NCBI GenBank assembly: GCA_024225035.1
Contig: JAAEMX010000441.1
Span: 171,943 to 235,942 of the forward strand
DNA length: 64,000 nt
Source: Lentisphaerota bacterium
GTDB taxonomy: Bacteria > Verrucomicrobiota > Lentisphaeria > Victivallales > Victivallaceae
Direction of reading: 5' to 3'
The position numbers and the translations under genes are program-made. The notes under the pieces are model-generated. The model was not told where the DNA came from, made no database searches, and was given only the letters and a program-made list of their open reading frames with translations. Shown in pieces: positions 1 through 8,862 of this stretch. Every line of letters begins with the position of its first letter. Position 1 is the stretch's first letter.

Positions 1-1082
1 ATGGCTACTTTTTTCTGGAACATGATAAAAATACAGTTGCGGAACTTTTCAATAAAATTAAGCCTGGCGAAAAAATAGTCGGTGATGACGGTTGTGGAAT
101 TTATTTGCTGGATCGTAAGATGCTAAATTCAGGTATAAGTTTCGATTCTTTCAAAGAGGTTGCAATTGATGGTATTAAACCTCATCTATTGAGAGATATA
201 AAAGATTTTTATGACTTAAATATGGCGATAGTTAAGGGACATACCGGAAAGTATATAATGCCCAGTTACAGCAGTGAGGAAGGTGTTTATATCGGTCAGG
301 ATGTCGAAATAACTCAATCCTGTGAGGTGAAAAAGCCAATAATCCTTGGTAGTCATATTCGCCTGAAGAGCAACTCAAAGATTGGTCCGCTGGCAATAAT
401 AGGCAATAATTCCCTTATTGATTCACGCACTGTTGTTGAGCGTTCTGTTGTTATGGGAAGTTCATATATTGGCACTGACCTCGAGATTAAGGATAAAATC
501 ATTCATCGAAATCGAATTATCAATCCTGAAAATGGTGAGATTCTGGATATTGTTGATGAGTTTCTTATTTCAGAGATAAGAGGTGGTATAATACGCCGCT
601 TTTTAGCTTCCATATTATACAGGCTTACAGCAATAATAATTATGCTCGTGCAGCTGCCTTTTTTTCTTTTAATAAGACATTTTGTTAAGATTAAATGTAG
701 AAGCACTGAATGCTGGGGAGATCGAATGGGTATGACAAAAATTAAATTTGAGTTGTATCCAGATAATGCCTTCCATTTTATAGATCGCTGGTTTTTGAAG
801 TTGAGCCTTGATAAGTTTCATTTACTGCCAAAAGTGATAAGTGGTAAGATGCGGCTGGCAGGAAATTGTCCAAGCGAAGCAAATGATTTAAACCTACATT
901 TTATCGGTCAAATGCCAAACTACTGCCCCGCGGTGTTTCCATATAGTGCCATGCTTAATCATGAAGCAGATGAGTTTCAGGAAATGATTGATGAGTTATA
1001 CTATGCTCATCATGCAGGGATATGGCTGAATATTAATATTGTATTTAAGACTCTTATATCTAATCTTTTAAAGCAGTTTTGA
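1..1082 (+). CDS. Nucleotidyltransferase/left-handed beta-helix and sugar-transferase-like protein, 5' end outside window
   Basis: The frame is open from the first bases of the window, so the N-terminus lies upstream; the TTG at 105 is only an internal codon. The visible part has a hexapeptide-type region (motifs such as VYIGQDVEI, PIILGSHI, IGPLAIIGNNSLI) like the beta-helix of GlmU or mannose-1-phosphate guanylyltransferases. A hydrophobic segment follows (IIIMLVQLPFFLLI), then a C-terminal part resembling bacterial sugar transferases that load undecaprenyl phosphate (LLPKVISGKMRLAGNCP, compare the family pattern LP...GdMSlVGPRP). The likely role is nucleotide-sugar handling in exopolysaccharide synthesis. 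The transferase part is divergent and may not be active. Its stop shares one base with the next start (TGATG), so the two genes are translationally coupled. Confidence 0.6.
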   Translation, partial: GYFFLEHDKNTVAELFNKIKPGEKIVGDDGCGIYLLDRKMLNSGISFDSFKEVAIDGIKPHLLRDIKDFYDLNMAIVKGHTGKYIMPSYSSEEGVYIGQDVEITQSCEVKKPIILGSHIRLKSNSKIGPLAIIGNNSLIDSRTVVERSVVMGSSYIGTDLEIKDKIIHRNRIINPENGEILDIVDEFLISEIRGGIIRRFLASILYRLTAIIIMLVQLPFFLLIRHFVKIKCRSTECWGDRMGMTKIKFELYPDNAFHFIDRWFLKLSLDKFHLLPKVISGKMRLAGNCPSEANDLNLHFIGQMPNYCPAVFPYSAMLNHEADEFQEMIDELYYAHHAGIWLNINIVFKTLISNLLKQF

Positions 1083-1711
1083 TGGAACATTCTAATAGAA
1101 GAATAATATTGATTGCGGGTGGTTCCTGCTCTGGAAAGACAATTCTTGCCAAAGGACTGGAAAGAGAGTTAGGAAGTCATGGTTCAGTCAGATTAATCTC
1201 GATAGATAATTACTACTATGATCTTTCGGATTGGGATCCTGTTGAGGCTGATAATAAAAATTTTGACAGTCCTGACTCAATTAATTTTGAGCTTTTGAAC
1301 CAGCATCTGGAAAGTTTAATTGCTGGCAAGCCAATACCTAATCAGTTATATGATTTCAAGTATCACACGGTATTTCAAGATGGTCAGTTGATTCATTCGG
1401 CAGACTTTTTACTGGTTGAAGGAATTTTTGCTCTGCACTATATGGCATTGCGGGATTTAGCGTCAATTTCTATTTTTATGAGCATCAATGATGAATTGCG
1501 GTATGGTCGCAGGATGCAGCGCGATACTACAGAGCGCAGGTTGCCGGTTGAACTGGTTGAGCGTCAATTTAGTGAGGATGTCAGACCAATGCATAACAGA
1601 TATGTAGAACCAACAGCTTTTTTTGCCGACCTTGTGTTGGACAGTGGCATTGATTGTCCTGATAAAAAATTAAGCGATTCGATGGACTTCATATTGACAG
1701 CAATAAAGTAG
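1082..1711 (+). CDS. Uridine kinase-like P-loop phosphotransferase
   Basis: A 209-residue protein with a P-loop GGSCSGKT near residue 10, a DSPDSIN motif corresponding to the DHPDAFD segment of uridine kinases, an EGIFAL motif in mid-protein, and an R-rich lid (RRMQRDTTERR). Length and motif order match the uridine kinase/phosphoribulokinase family. The ATG at 1082 overlaps the previous stop by one base and is preferred to the TTG at 1079. Its place in an exopolysaccharide cluster suggests it supplies or phosphorylates a precursor there rather than serving general pyrimidine salvage, but that is inference. Confidence 0.75.
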   Translation: MEHSNRRIILIAGGSCSGKTILAKGLERELGSHGSVRLISIDNYYYDLSDWDPVEADNKNFDSPDSINFELLNQHLESLIAGKPIPNQLYDFKYHTVFQDGQLIHSADFLLVEGIFALHYMALRDLASISIFMSINDELRYGRRMQRDTTERRLPVELVERQFSEDVRPMHNRYVEPTAFFADLVLDSGIDCPDKKLSDSMDFILTAIK

Positions 1712-1727
1712 GATAACACAGCTGATA

Positions 1728-2876
1728 ATGAGTAAATACACTGAAAAACAATGTACTGAACTTGAAGACAAGCTGGATAAATGGCTGATTGAAATTGCTG
1801 CTGAAATCAGCAAAATGCCCGAGTCCACTAATATAGAGGCTGTAGTTTTAGGCGGCAGTTACGGGTGCGGTGAAGGAGGTATTGTTCAGGGTGAAGACGG
1901 GACAATGCATTTATATAACGATCTTGATTTTTTTGTTATATGCCGGAATGTTTCCAGAAAGCGTATTGTGGCAGTAAATAATGCAATGGAAAGGATTGGC
2001 AAAGATTTTACTTGTATCGTAGGTGTTGATGTCGATTTCAGCCCGGCGAAAACAATGAAAAAGCTGCGAAAGCTTCCTTTTGGCATGATGTGGCAGGAGT
2101 TGCGGGAAGGACACACAGTAATTTGGGGGAACAATGATGTTTTTCAGAATATGCCGAATTATGATCTGAGTCGTTTGCCGCTTGCGGAAGGCGCAAAATT
2201 GCTTCTAAATCGTGGTGTCGGGCTGTTATTAGCTGAGAACAGAATAAAGTGGGTCAGGCATATTGAGCATCCTGATGCGGAAGACTTGAATTTTATTGCC
2301 AGAAACCTCTGGAAGGCTGTACTTGCTTGCGGAGATTGTGCTTTAATAACCAAAGGCGCTTACGGGGGAAATGTTTCTGAAAGACTGAAAAAATTAGTAG
2401 AACTAAATGACAGTCAGTCTATAGATTTTCTGCCGCTATATAAGAAAGCTATTGCTTTTAAACACTCTCCGGAATGGGGGAATGTTGAAGAATTATATGA
2501 TTTACTCCAATATATAAAAAAAATATATAAAAAATCATACATAAGTTTTATGAGACACACAATGGGCTCGTGTGTAAATTCTTTAGAAGCGGCTCAGAAA
2601 GCATTTTACATGAGAAACCCGTTCAAAAAGGACCCAGGAGAGAATAATTACCTGAAAAATATTATACTCAACCTTATCTACTGCCGGAAAGCATTATGCT
2701 CATTTCGGTTGATTAATAGGTATCCACGATGTCGGCTTTTGCTCGTTTTACCCTGTTTATTGTTTGCCAGTGATGCAAAGAATTGCTATATTATTGTAGT
2801 ACCGGAAATGGGGCATAAATTTGGGGAGCTGCAAAACCTGCAGGCATTTATGGAATTCTGGAACCGGTTCAATTAG
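1728..2876 (+). CDS. Nucleotidyltransferase-fold protein of exopolysaccharide cluster
   Basis: A 382-residue protein with the polymerase-beta nucleotidyltransferase signature: LGGSYGCGEGG near residue 42, NDLDFFVI near 65 and DVDFSP near 102, which together supply the GG/GS helix and the acidic metal ligands. The rest is alpha-helical with no recognised domain. It sits 16 bases after the uridine-kinase-like gene and 26 bases before the Wzz fragment, so it is probably co-transcribed with the capsule genes. The substrate is unknown; family members transfer nucleotides to sugars, drugs, proteins or RNA. Confidence 0.6.
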   Translation: MSKYTEKQCTELEDKLDKWLIEIAAEISKMPESTNIEAVVLGGSYGCGEGGIVQGEDGTMHLYNDLDFFVICRNVSRKRIVAVNNAMERIGKDFTCIVGVDVDFSPAKTMKKLRKLPFGMMWQELREGHTVIWGNNDVFQNMPNYDLSRLPLAEGAKLLLNRGVGLLLAENRIKWVRHIEHPDAEDLNFIARNLWKAVLACGDCALITKGAYGGNVSERLKKLVELNDSQSIDFLPLYKKAIAFKHSPEWGNVEELYDLLQYIKKIYKKSYISFMRHTMGSCVNSLEAAQKAFYMRNPFKKDPGENNYLKNIILNLIYCRKALCSFRLINRYPRCRLLLVLPCLLFASDAKNCYIIVVPEMGHKFGELQNLQAFMEFWNRFN

Positions 2877-2902
2877 CAAATCGAACTTTACTGGAGCATT
2901 TA

Positions 2903-3208
2903 GTGAACCACGAACTTGAGTTTAAAAAGCAAGAGGAAACAGAAACAATCATCGGGGGGTTGGATATAAGCCTTTTCCGATATGACGTTCGTGTTTTTCT
3001 AATTACTCTAAAACGGCGCTTGCCTTTTCTTATCATTGTACCCCTGTTGACTACGGCTCTTGCTTTCTGTTATGTGATGTATTACAAATCACCTTCCTGG
3101 ATTGCTCGTTGTATGCTGTTCAGAAATACGCAGATGGAAAGAAGTGAAGATGAAGATATACCTAAAATATACAAACCATTGCTCCAAGTACGATTCTGTC
3201 TGTTTTAA
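2903..3208 (+). pseudogene. Truncated Wzz/chain-length determinant N-terminus
   Basis: GTG start preceded by CTGGAG with a six-base spacer. About the first 90 residues match the N-terminal region of polysaccharide co-polymerases: a short cytoplasmic segment (DISLFRYDVRVFL), a basic stretch (LKRRL), a transmembrane helix (IIVPLLTTALAFCYVMYY) and the start of the periplasmic domain. Wzz-type proteins run to 300-700 residues and end with a second membrane helix. Here the frame stops at 101 residues inside sequence that codes for a flippase on the other strand. The gene is a 5' fragment created by the breakpoint near 3180. Confidence 0.6.
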
Positions 3209-3947
3209 ATATTACCATATTGGCCATAGTCAACATGTAGGCAAATAAACTGAAGTCGGCAATTTCTTTGAATATACTCCATTTTAAACCGCTGAATGTC
3301 AATCGCAACCCTGGCATTTGCCGCCAGACTATTACTGACATTACTAAATTTGTTGATAGGTTCAGGCAGGCGATAAATACGGTCATTGCCAGCAGAGACC
3401 CTCCATGATGCAATATCAGCCAGATGCCGGCAAGTTCCAATACGCAATTAACTACAATTACGTAATTCCTGAGGTATATTTTATGCAGTCCTGTGAGTAT
3501 TTCCGGTATTATGCCCGTTGGGAATACCAACGCAATTCCAAGTCCGAAAATCATAAAAACTTTCTGAAAATAAGGTTCGTGAATATCACAGTCAAGATTA
3601 AACAAACCTTGCAAGTCGGAAGACATAAGCAGCGCGGCAAGGCATATTATGACAGCCATTAGCAGGTAACTGAAAAAGACTGCGGATATTATTTGATTAA
3701 AGCGGTTTTGATTACCTGTGAATTTGGCTTCGGCAGTGTACTTCTGAACCGTTTTCCCAAAACCAAAGTCAAGCAGCAATGAGTAACCGAAAATTGCCCA
3801 TAACAAGGTCCAGAAGCCGTAGAAGTCATTGCCCAGATTTAGAAAAATTATTCTGGTCAGAAAAACAGCAGACAGCAGTTTAGCTCCAACTTTTATATAG
3901 TTGGTTACGGTGTTAGTCAGAAGAGTTCTGCCGTATTGTTTTTCCAT
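3162..3947 (-). pseudogene. C-terminally truncated Wzx-type oligosaccharide flippase
   Basis: A 261-residue multi-spanning membrane protein starting MEKQYGRTLL, with the N-terminal pattern of MOP-superfamily polysaccharide exporters (NTVTNYIKVGAKLLSAVFLTR, five to six hydrophobic segments). It ends at TDRIVLGAM followed by a short non-homologous tail and a stop. That motif lies near the middle of full-length flippases of 400-500 residues, so roughly the second half is missing. The stop lies inside the Wzz fragment of the opposite strand. It follows the glycosyltransferase at 3969 by 21 bases on the minus strand. Confidence 0.65.
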
Positions 3948-3968
3948 TTATTCCTTTGATATGTGTTT

Positions 3969-4955
3969 CTAAAAACTGCGTGTGATGCGTATCCATATCG
4001 GAACCCCGCTTCTTAAGCCAAGTTTATGAATAAAAATACGCTTCCAGTTGTCTTTGATGTTATAGTCTACATTATTTTTGTCAACAATTTCCTGCAGCAA
4101 AGTTATGAGCGGCTTGCGATGCTGCTGCATTTTTGAGATAATTGCTGTGCGAATTGATTCCGGATTAATTTTACTCTGTGCCATACGTTTGACGCCAGCT
4201 GTTACATCTTGTGGAGTGGGATTTACTTGAGCAAAGCAGTTATCTGGAAATAAAAAGTCGCGCCCCCCAATATTATCAGTGTTAACAACGGGAATTCCGC
4301 ACAGGAAGTATTCAGCACTGACAAACATTGCCCCTTCTTCTGCAGAAAGGCACAATCCTACACGGGCTGAATTGATTTCCTTGTAGATTTTAGATGCCGA
4401 TACCTTTCTAACCCAAGATGTCTGGTTTAATATATGCATTATCTTCTTATAATGATCCTGTTCACGTTCAAAATAGTCTCCAATCAAGTGTAGTGATTTA
4501 ATACTACTCGCTAGTTCGTGGCGCTTAAAGGGAGTTATTCTGGCAATATAAATGGCGTCGTATTTCTTTTGAACGTCTTTAATTATCCTGTAACGGTTTT
4601 CATCAAGGAAAGCGTTTTGATGGCAGAAGATACTATGCAACGAGTATTTCTTAAAAAGCTCTTCCTCTGTAGTAGAGTTACACAAAAAGGTAAAATTAAG
4701 GCCAGTGTGCTCAGTGTTCAGCTTATCAATTTCAGCCTTTATTCCCTGAACTCTTTCGTCAGTTTCACGATGCCAGCCTAGTTGAAAAAGTAAATGAGCA
4801 GATTTATAATTGCCAAGGCGCTTCAAAAAAAAAATTCTGGCATTAAGAAAATCATGCCAGTAAGAAATTATAATCAGTGGCTTCCTGTTTAGTACATAAC
4901 ATGGGAGTGGCTTGAGCATTCTTTGGCATTTGGCTGCAATAGATTCAATTGACAT
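3969..4955 (-). CDS. Glycosyltransferase (GT-B, group-1-like)
   Basis: 328 residues from the ATG at 4955, chosen because AGAAGGGAAAG lies just upstream; the longer frame to 4991 overlaps the preceding gene more. The C-terminal half carries the group-1 transferase pattern: YIARITPFKRHELA where the donor-binding domain begins, and SAEEGAMFVSAEYFLCGIPVV matching the family E-x7-E nucleotide-sugar loop. The N-terminal half is divergent. It is predicted cytoplasmic, adding sugar to a capsule or exopolysaccharide unit. It overlaps the GT87-like gene by about 11 bases, so the two are coupled. Confidence 0.65.
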   Translation of the reverse strand: MSIESIAAKCQRMLKPLPCYVLNRKPLIIISYWHDFLNARIFFLKRLGNYKSAHLLFQLGWHRETDERVQGIKAEIDKLNTEHTGLNFTFLCNSTTEEELFKKYSLHSIFCHQNAFLDENRYRIIKDVQKKYDAIYIARITPFKRHELASSIKSLHLIGDYFEREQDHYKKIMHILNQTSWVRKVSASKIYKEINSARVGLCLSAEEGAMFVSAEYFLCGIPVVNTDNIGGRDFLFPDNCFAQVNPTPQDVTAGVKRMAQSKINPESIRTAIISKMQQHRKPLITLLQEIVDKNNVDYNIKDNWKRIFIHKLGLRSGVPIWIRITRSF

Positions 4956-6210
4956 TTTCTTTCCCTTCTTTTGTTGGCAGCCTGAGCTCACAATCAGTTT
5001 TTCCGTAAATGTAAAGAATAAGCAGATAAATAGTTAACGCCGTCATCATAATTGCAGTCAACGGAAAAATCTGATTGTAGTTACCATATGAGTTGAAAAA
5101 GAATATCTTATTGAGAAAAGGTAAGGTTTTTCCAATAATATTTGAAATTTCAAGAATAATGGAGAATGGAATCAGCCAAAAGGCAATAAAACCTCCACAA
5201 AAAATAGCATGTCCCCATGAGCGACGCTGCATCAGGAAAATTAATTTTATTAATAACAGAGCATTCAAAAGACCACAGTCATATAGACGATGATAGGATA
5301 AAGGTATAGTTACAGCAAATAAGAACAATAACAGATTGAGGCTGAATCTGTCGGTTTTCCTTTCACGCCAAATAACCCAAAGCAATATAGCCCAGAATGT
5401 AAATATACCGACTGTGTTAATTAAAGAATTTTTAAAGAAAGAGAAGTCTATCATGTTATAACCACTGACCGCAAAAGAGTTGAAACCGGTTGCTATATTA
5501 TCATCTGTTACAGAAAAATATTCGCAATAAATTTCAACTAAGTCTAGCCCGAAAAATAATGGATAAATAGAAAGTATAAGGAAAATAATAAAACCTGTAA
5601 TACATAGGTTAAATTTACGTTTAAAAAACAATACCGGAGCAAGAGCTGTAATCATAGTATATTTCATCAAGGCGGTTAAACCGAGTGCCGTTGCTTGTGA
5701 AATTGGGTTTTTTAACTTGAAAAGCAACATTATTCCAAGAGCTGTCCAGACTGGACTTTGACCGTGGCGCAAGCACATTATAGTTGGTGATGAGTTTATA
5801 TATATAAAGAAAGAACCTAACCATAACCAGGATATAGCATTGGGTGATTTTAAATTTAATTTTTCTTTGAGTCCAACTAGGTTGAAACATAGTTGAAAGA
5901 CATAAACTGCAGCAGCAATTGATAGTAAATAATAGATTATTTTGCCTGTAGAAATGTTAAACAAAGTAAAAGGAATAAAAAATATTGTCATTCCGGGAAA
6001 GACAATTAACGGATCATCCCATTGACGAAGAGAAAGGTTAGCAGGATCAAAAAAATTTAACCCCTTAAGCATTGTCCCCCCGCAATCAACATAGCATATA
6101 AAATCAATTAATGGGTTTGTCAAGTAAGAGTCTACAAGTCTAAAGCAGGTGACCGTGAGTAAAAATACTAAGATACTCCAAAATAAAAATTTATTTTTTG
6201 ATAAGCTCAT
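4945..6210 (-). CDS. GT87-like polyprenol-dependent membrane glycosyltransferase
   Basis: A 421-residue protein with about ten hydrophobic segments. The N-terminal region after the first helix (DFICYVDCGGTMLKGLNFFD) and a nearby PLIVFPGMTIFF resemble DUF2029/GT87 transferases, which use a polyprenyl-phosphate sugar on the outer face of the membrane. A catalytic residue cannot be assigned with certainty. It lies six bases downstream of the phosphodiesterase-like gene and overlaps the next glycosyltransferase, so it is part of a minus-strand capsule operon. Confidence 0.6.
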   Translation of the reverse strand: MSLSKNKFLFWSILVFLLTVTCFRLVDSYLTNPLIDFICYVDCGGTMLKGLNFFDPANLSLRQWDDPLIVFPGMTIFFIPFTLFNISTGKIIYYLLSIAAAVYVFQLCFNLVGLKEKLNLKSPNAISWLWLGSFFIYINSSPTIMCLRHGQSPVWTALGIMLLFKLKNPISQATALGLTALMKYTMITALAPVLFFKRKFNLCITGFIIFLILSIYPLFFGLDLVEIYCEYFSVTDDNIATGFNSFAVSGYNMIDFSFFKNSLINTVGIFTFWAILLWVIWRERKTDRFSLNLLLFLFAVTIPLSYHRLYDCGLLNALLLIKLIFLMQRRSWGHAIFCGGFIAFWLIPFSIILEISNIIGKTLPFLNKIFFFNSYGNYNQIFPLTAIMMTALTIYLLILYIYGKTDCELRLPTKEGKENVN

Positions 6211-6216
6211 TTAAAT

Positions 6217-7380
6217 TTACCGTTTATTTGTTACAATATTAACTTTTTCCAGCATCATATTAAAGAAATCGCCAACCCATTCAGGATCAAATGGAAGTTG
6301 ATGAGTTGACATGCAACTGGCGTAAGAGTGTTTATCTTCGGGCGAAAAACCATGCATTCCTGGAAGTGGATTTTTTCCCATATCACTGGGAATAATCTGG
6401 TTGCCTGAATTCAACAGGAATATCTCTTCACCATACATTTGATCTGTAAAATTTATGCCGTATTTGACTTTCTCCGGTTTAGAAAGAGTGTGACCTTCAG
6501 GAATTTGCGATAGAGTGTAAAGAATGATTTGTCTGGCTCTGTTTTCAAGGAACCAGAATCTTGCCATTGTCGAGTCATATGTTGCAATGTAATCATGGCC
6601 GAAATCCAATCCGGTATCCTCGATCGCAGCTTTCAGGTCGACGCATTTCTCAAGCGGCGTCATACCATGGTCTGAGATCACTGTTACCGTGTAATCATCA
6701 TAATTTTTACTGGCTGAATCAACCATACCCTCAACAATCTTTTCGTAACGCTTTATCTCAGATGCAACTTTATTGTCGTTGCAAATATTCATATGCAAGA
6801 AGCCATCCAGATCAGCGATATACAGGAAACCAAACTCAATTTTTTTACGGTTCATTGCATTTTTCATACTCGCTATATTTTCGTCAGCTTGTAGTCTCCA
6901 GTTTGAAATGCGGTATTTTTTGTTGGCCATTTGCAGTTCGTCGGCCAAATTTCTTACAGGGAGGAGGCCCCCTGGTATGAAAATGTCTTTTTTCTCTATG
7001 TAATCAAAAAAATGCAGTCTGTCGTATGGCATTGAGTATAGCTCAAAATAGCCGGTATAGCCTAAGAAACGCTTCAGGGTTTTTGACAACATGTGCCGGA
7101 CACGCCAGCGGTCAAAAATGCATGATGGCAGGTATTTAAACGGCAGATATTTAAAAATTTTAAATGGTGAATTTTCAGGATTGTAATAATAAAAACTTAA
7201 ATGCTTATGTGCAATGGGGGGCTTCCCGGTTAGAATGGTTGGGATAGCTGTTGACGAATAACCATATTGCATTTTTACCTTGTTTCGATAAGGCAAAAGG
7301 GTGTCACAGAACCCGAATTTATTTACGATTTCCCATCCCAGGGCATCTATGAATATGACAAGATGCACTACTTTTTTCAT
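6217..7380 (-). CDS. Alkaline-phosphatase-superfamily phosphodiesterase/nucleotide pyrophosphatase-like protein
   Basis: 387 residues. The N-terminal VIFIDALGWEIV supplies the first metal-binding Asp, YGYSSTAIPTILTG carries the expected catalytic Ser/Thr region, and VTVISDHGMTPL is the classical metal-binding DHG motif of type I phosphodiesterases. No signal peptide is evident. The start is supported by AGGGATAGGAA just upstream. In a capsule operon it may modify or trim a phosphorylated or nucleotide-linked intermediate; the substrate cannot be told from sequence. It lies 18 bases after the ankyrin lipoprotein gene. Confidence 0.7.
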   Translation of the reverse strand: MKKVVHLVIFIDALGWEIVNKFGFCDTLLPYRNKVKMQYGYSSTAIPTILTGKPPIAHKHLSFYYYNPENSPFKIFKYLPFKYLPSCIFDRWRVRHMLSKTLKRFLGYTGYFELYSMPYDRLHFFDYIEKKDIFIPGGLLPVRNLADELQMANKKYRISNWRLQADENIASMKNAMNRKKIEFGFLYIADLDGFLHMNICNDNKVASEIKRYEKIVEGMVDSASKNYDDYTVTVISDHGMTPLEKCVDLKAAIEDTGLDFGHDYIATYDSTMARFWFLENRARQIILYTLSQIPEGHTLSKPEKVKYGINFTDQMYGEEIFLLNSGNQIIPSDMGKNPLPGMHGFSPEDKHSYASCMSTHQLPFDPEWVGDFFNMMLEKVNIVTNKR

Positions 7381-7398
7381 TTCCTATCCCTTCAAAAA

Positions 7399-8271
7399 CT
7401 AATAATACTTTTTCTTATCTATATCATTTTTATTCACATTGGGAGTCTTCTCTACGAATTCACTCTTTTCCGATTGTTGTTTGGGGGTAACTTCTATAGA
7501 CGTTTTTGCATTGTTGTCTGTAGTTGTCGTTTTATCTGGATTTTTCCCTGTAGCATTTTTGCTGTCAGATTTACTTTTTATTCCCTTACGTTGTTTTTCA
7601 GCCTTATAGACTGAATCTATAAATTCAGGTTTTTGTTGACTGACTTCACTCTCTCGTTGAGCTTTATAAGCCGGATCCATCGCATCAGGGTCTTTATTGT
7701 TACTGCCATTTTGAGGCGCAGGCTTTTTGGCATCTTTGATTAAAGTTGGTTTCTGTTTGAAGTTACTTTTTGCATCGTGGGGCCGTTTCCCCAATTGAGC
7801 CAAGTAGGTAGCTACGCTCCCATTTCCGTATATACAGGCATACTGCAATGCTGTTCTGCCTCCGGCATCAACTGCGTTAAAATCTGCTCCATGATTAATC
7901 AAAGCCTCAGTCACTGAGAGTTTGCCACGCATTGCGGCCCACATCAAAGATGTTCTGTTCAAATGGTCCTTTATATTGACGTCTGCTCCGGATTTGATCA
8001 ATGTAAATGAGACAGACCAGTTTTCATAGTAAACCGCATACATAAGCGGAGTCCACTCATCTTTTTTGTCCCGGTAGTTTATCGGAGCACCGCGCTTCAT
8101 GAGCTCATATGCGGCTGTGTTGTCCCCATGGGCAATAGCTTCAAGAAGGCTTTCGCCAAGCTTGTACTTATCTTTTTTGCCAAGATTGCAGTTTTTAATT
8201 GGATCGCTGTTGCATGAGCAAAGTAATAAGCAGAACGCTGATACTATGCAAAGCCCCCACAATTTCTTCAT
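7399..8271 (-). CDS. Ankyrin-repeat lipoprotein
   Basis: The ATG at 8271 gives MKKLWGLCIVSAFCLLLCSC, a clear lipoprotein signal peptide with the lipid-attachment cysteine in LCSC; the longer frame to 8298 would spoil it. After the cysteine come about four ankyrin repeats (ELMKRGAPINYRD, WTPLMYAVYYENW, TLIKSGADVNIKD, ALINHGADFNAVD), then a low-complexity, Lys/Asn/Gln-rich tail of about 110 residues. It is probably an outer-membrane or periplasmic protein for protein-protein contacts. It is first in the minus-strand run leading into the capsule genes. Confidence 0.75.
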   Translation of the reverse strand: MKKLWGLCIVSAFCLLLCSCNSDPIKNCNLGKKDKYKLGESLLEAIAHGDNTAAYELMKRGAPINYRDKKDEWTPLMYAVYYENWSVSFTLIKSGADVNIKDHLNRTSLMWAAMRGKLSVTEALINHGADFNAVDAGGRTALQYACIYGNGSVATYLAQLGKRPHDAKSNFKQKPTLIKDAKKPAPQNGSNNKDPDAMDPAYKAQRESEVSQQKPEFIDSVYKAEKQRKGIKSKSDSKNATGKNPDKTTTTDNNAKTSIEVTPKQQSEKSEFVEKTPNVNKNDIDKKKYY

Positions 8272-8326
8272 GCATAATCTCAAAATAAATGTTTCCAATA
8301 GTTGTGAATATATACACTGCCACTAA

Positions 8327-8645
8327 TTATAAAATAGCCGCTTTTTGCTCAGCTTCCAGCATTAAAGCATTCATTTTTTCAGCAAGTTTTTTAACATGGG
8401 GTTCCTTGAGTACAGTTCTATGGTCTCCAGACACCCAATGGTAGCTGCCTCTGCTGGCTAATCCTGTCCACATTCCGGTGCGATTGGGGATTTGTCCAAA
8501 GTCAGGATTTTCTTTTAGCAGAAATAAATCTAAGGTTTCTTCATAAGCGTGCTATAAACAAAGCCAGCACAGCAGCAGGGTGGTAACCAGGCATTAATGA
8601 GGATATCGACACTTTTTCCGCTGTGCCTGAATCGATTAATGGTAT
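8327..8645 (-). pseudogene. Thioesterase-domain remnant (NRPS/PKS type)
   Basis: There is no usable start codon, but two minus-strand frames join into a recognisable protein end. One frame reads SSLMPGYHPAAVLALFIARL near 8540-8620; after a frame shift, the second reads AYEETLDLF, MWTGLASRGSYHWVSGDHRT and VLKEPHVKKLAEKM to a TAA at 8327. The W...GDH..(M/V)L.EPHV..LA pattern is that of the C-terminal end of alpha/beta-hydrolase thioesterase domains in peptide and polyketide synthetases, with the catalytic His in GDH. Everything upstream is gone. No intact synthetase lies in the window. Confidence 0.5.
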
Positions 8646-8862
8646 TTCCAGTACGAAAATTTTGTTTTTATTACTACCCATTGGCAATTAACTATTAAGT
8701 AACTTACCTATAATATGAAATTTAACGCTTCCAAATATATTACTAAGAAATATAGCTAATGGCAAATTTATTTTGTGCTCTATTGATGATTACCTTGCAT
8801 TACTTATCAGAATGTTGTAATATTTTTATAATTAATTATGAAATAATTGAAAGGTGAGGGGT

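Noticed and set aside
4955..4991. Upstream in-frame start for the glycosyltransferase at 4991
   Set aside because: It has no ribosome site, while AGAAGGGAAAG lies just before the ATG at 4955.
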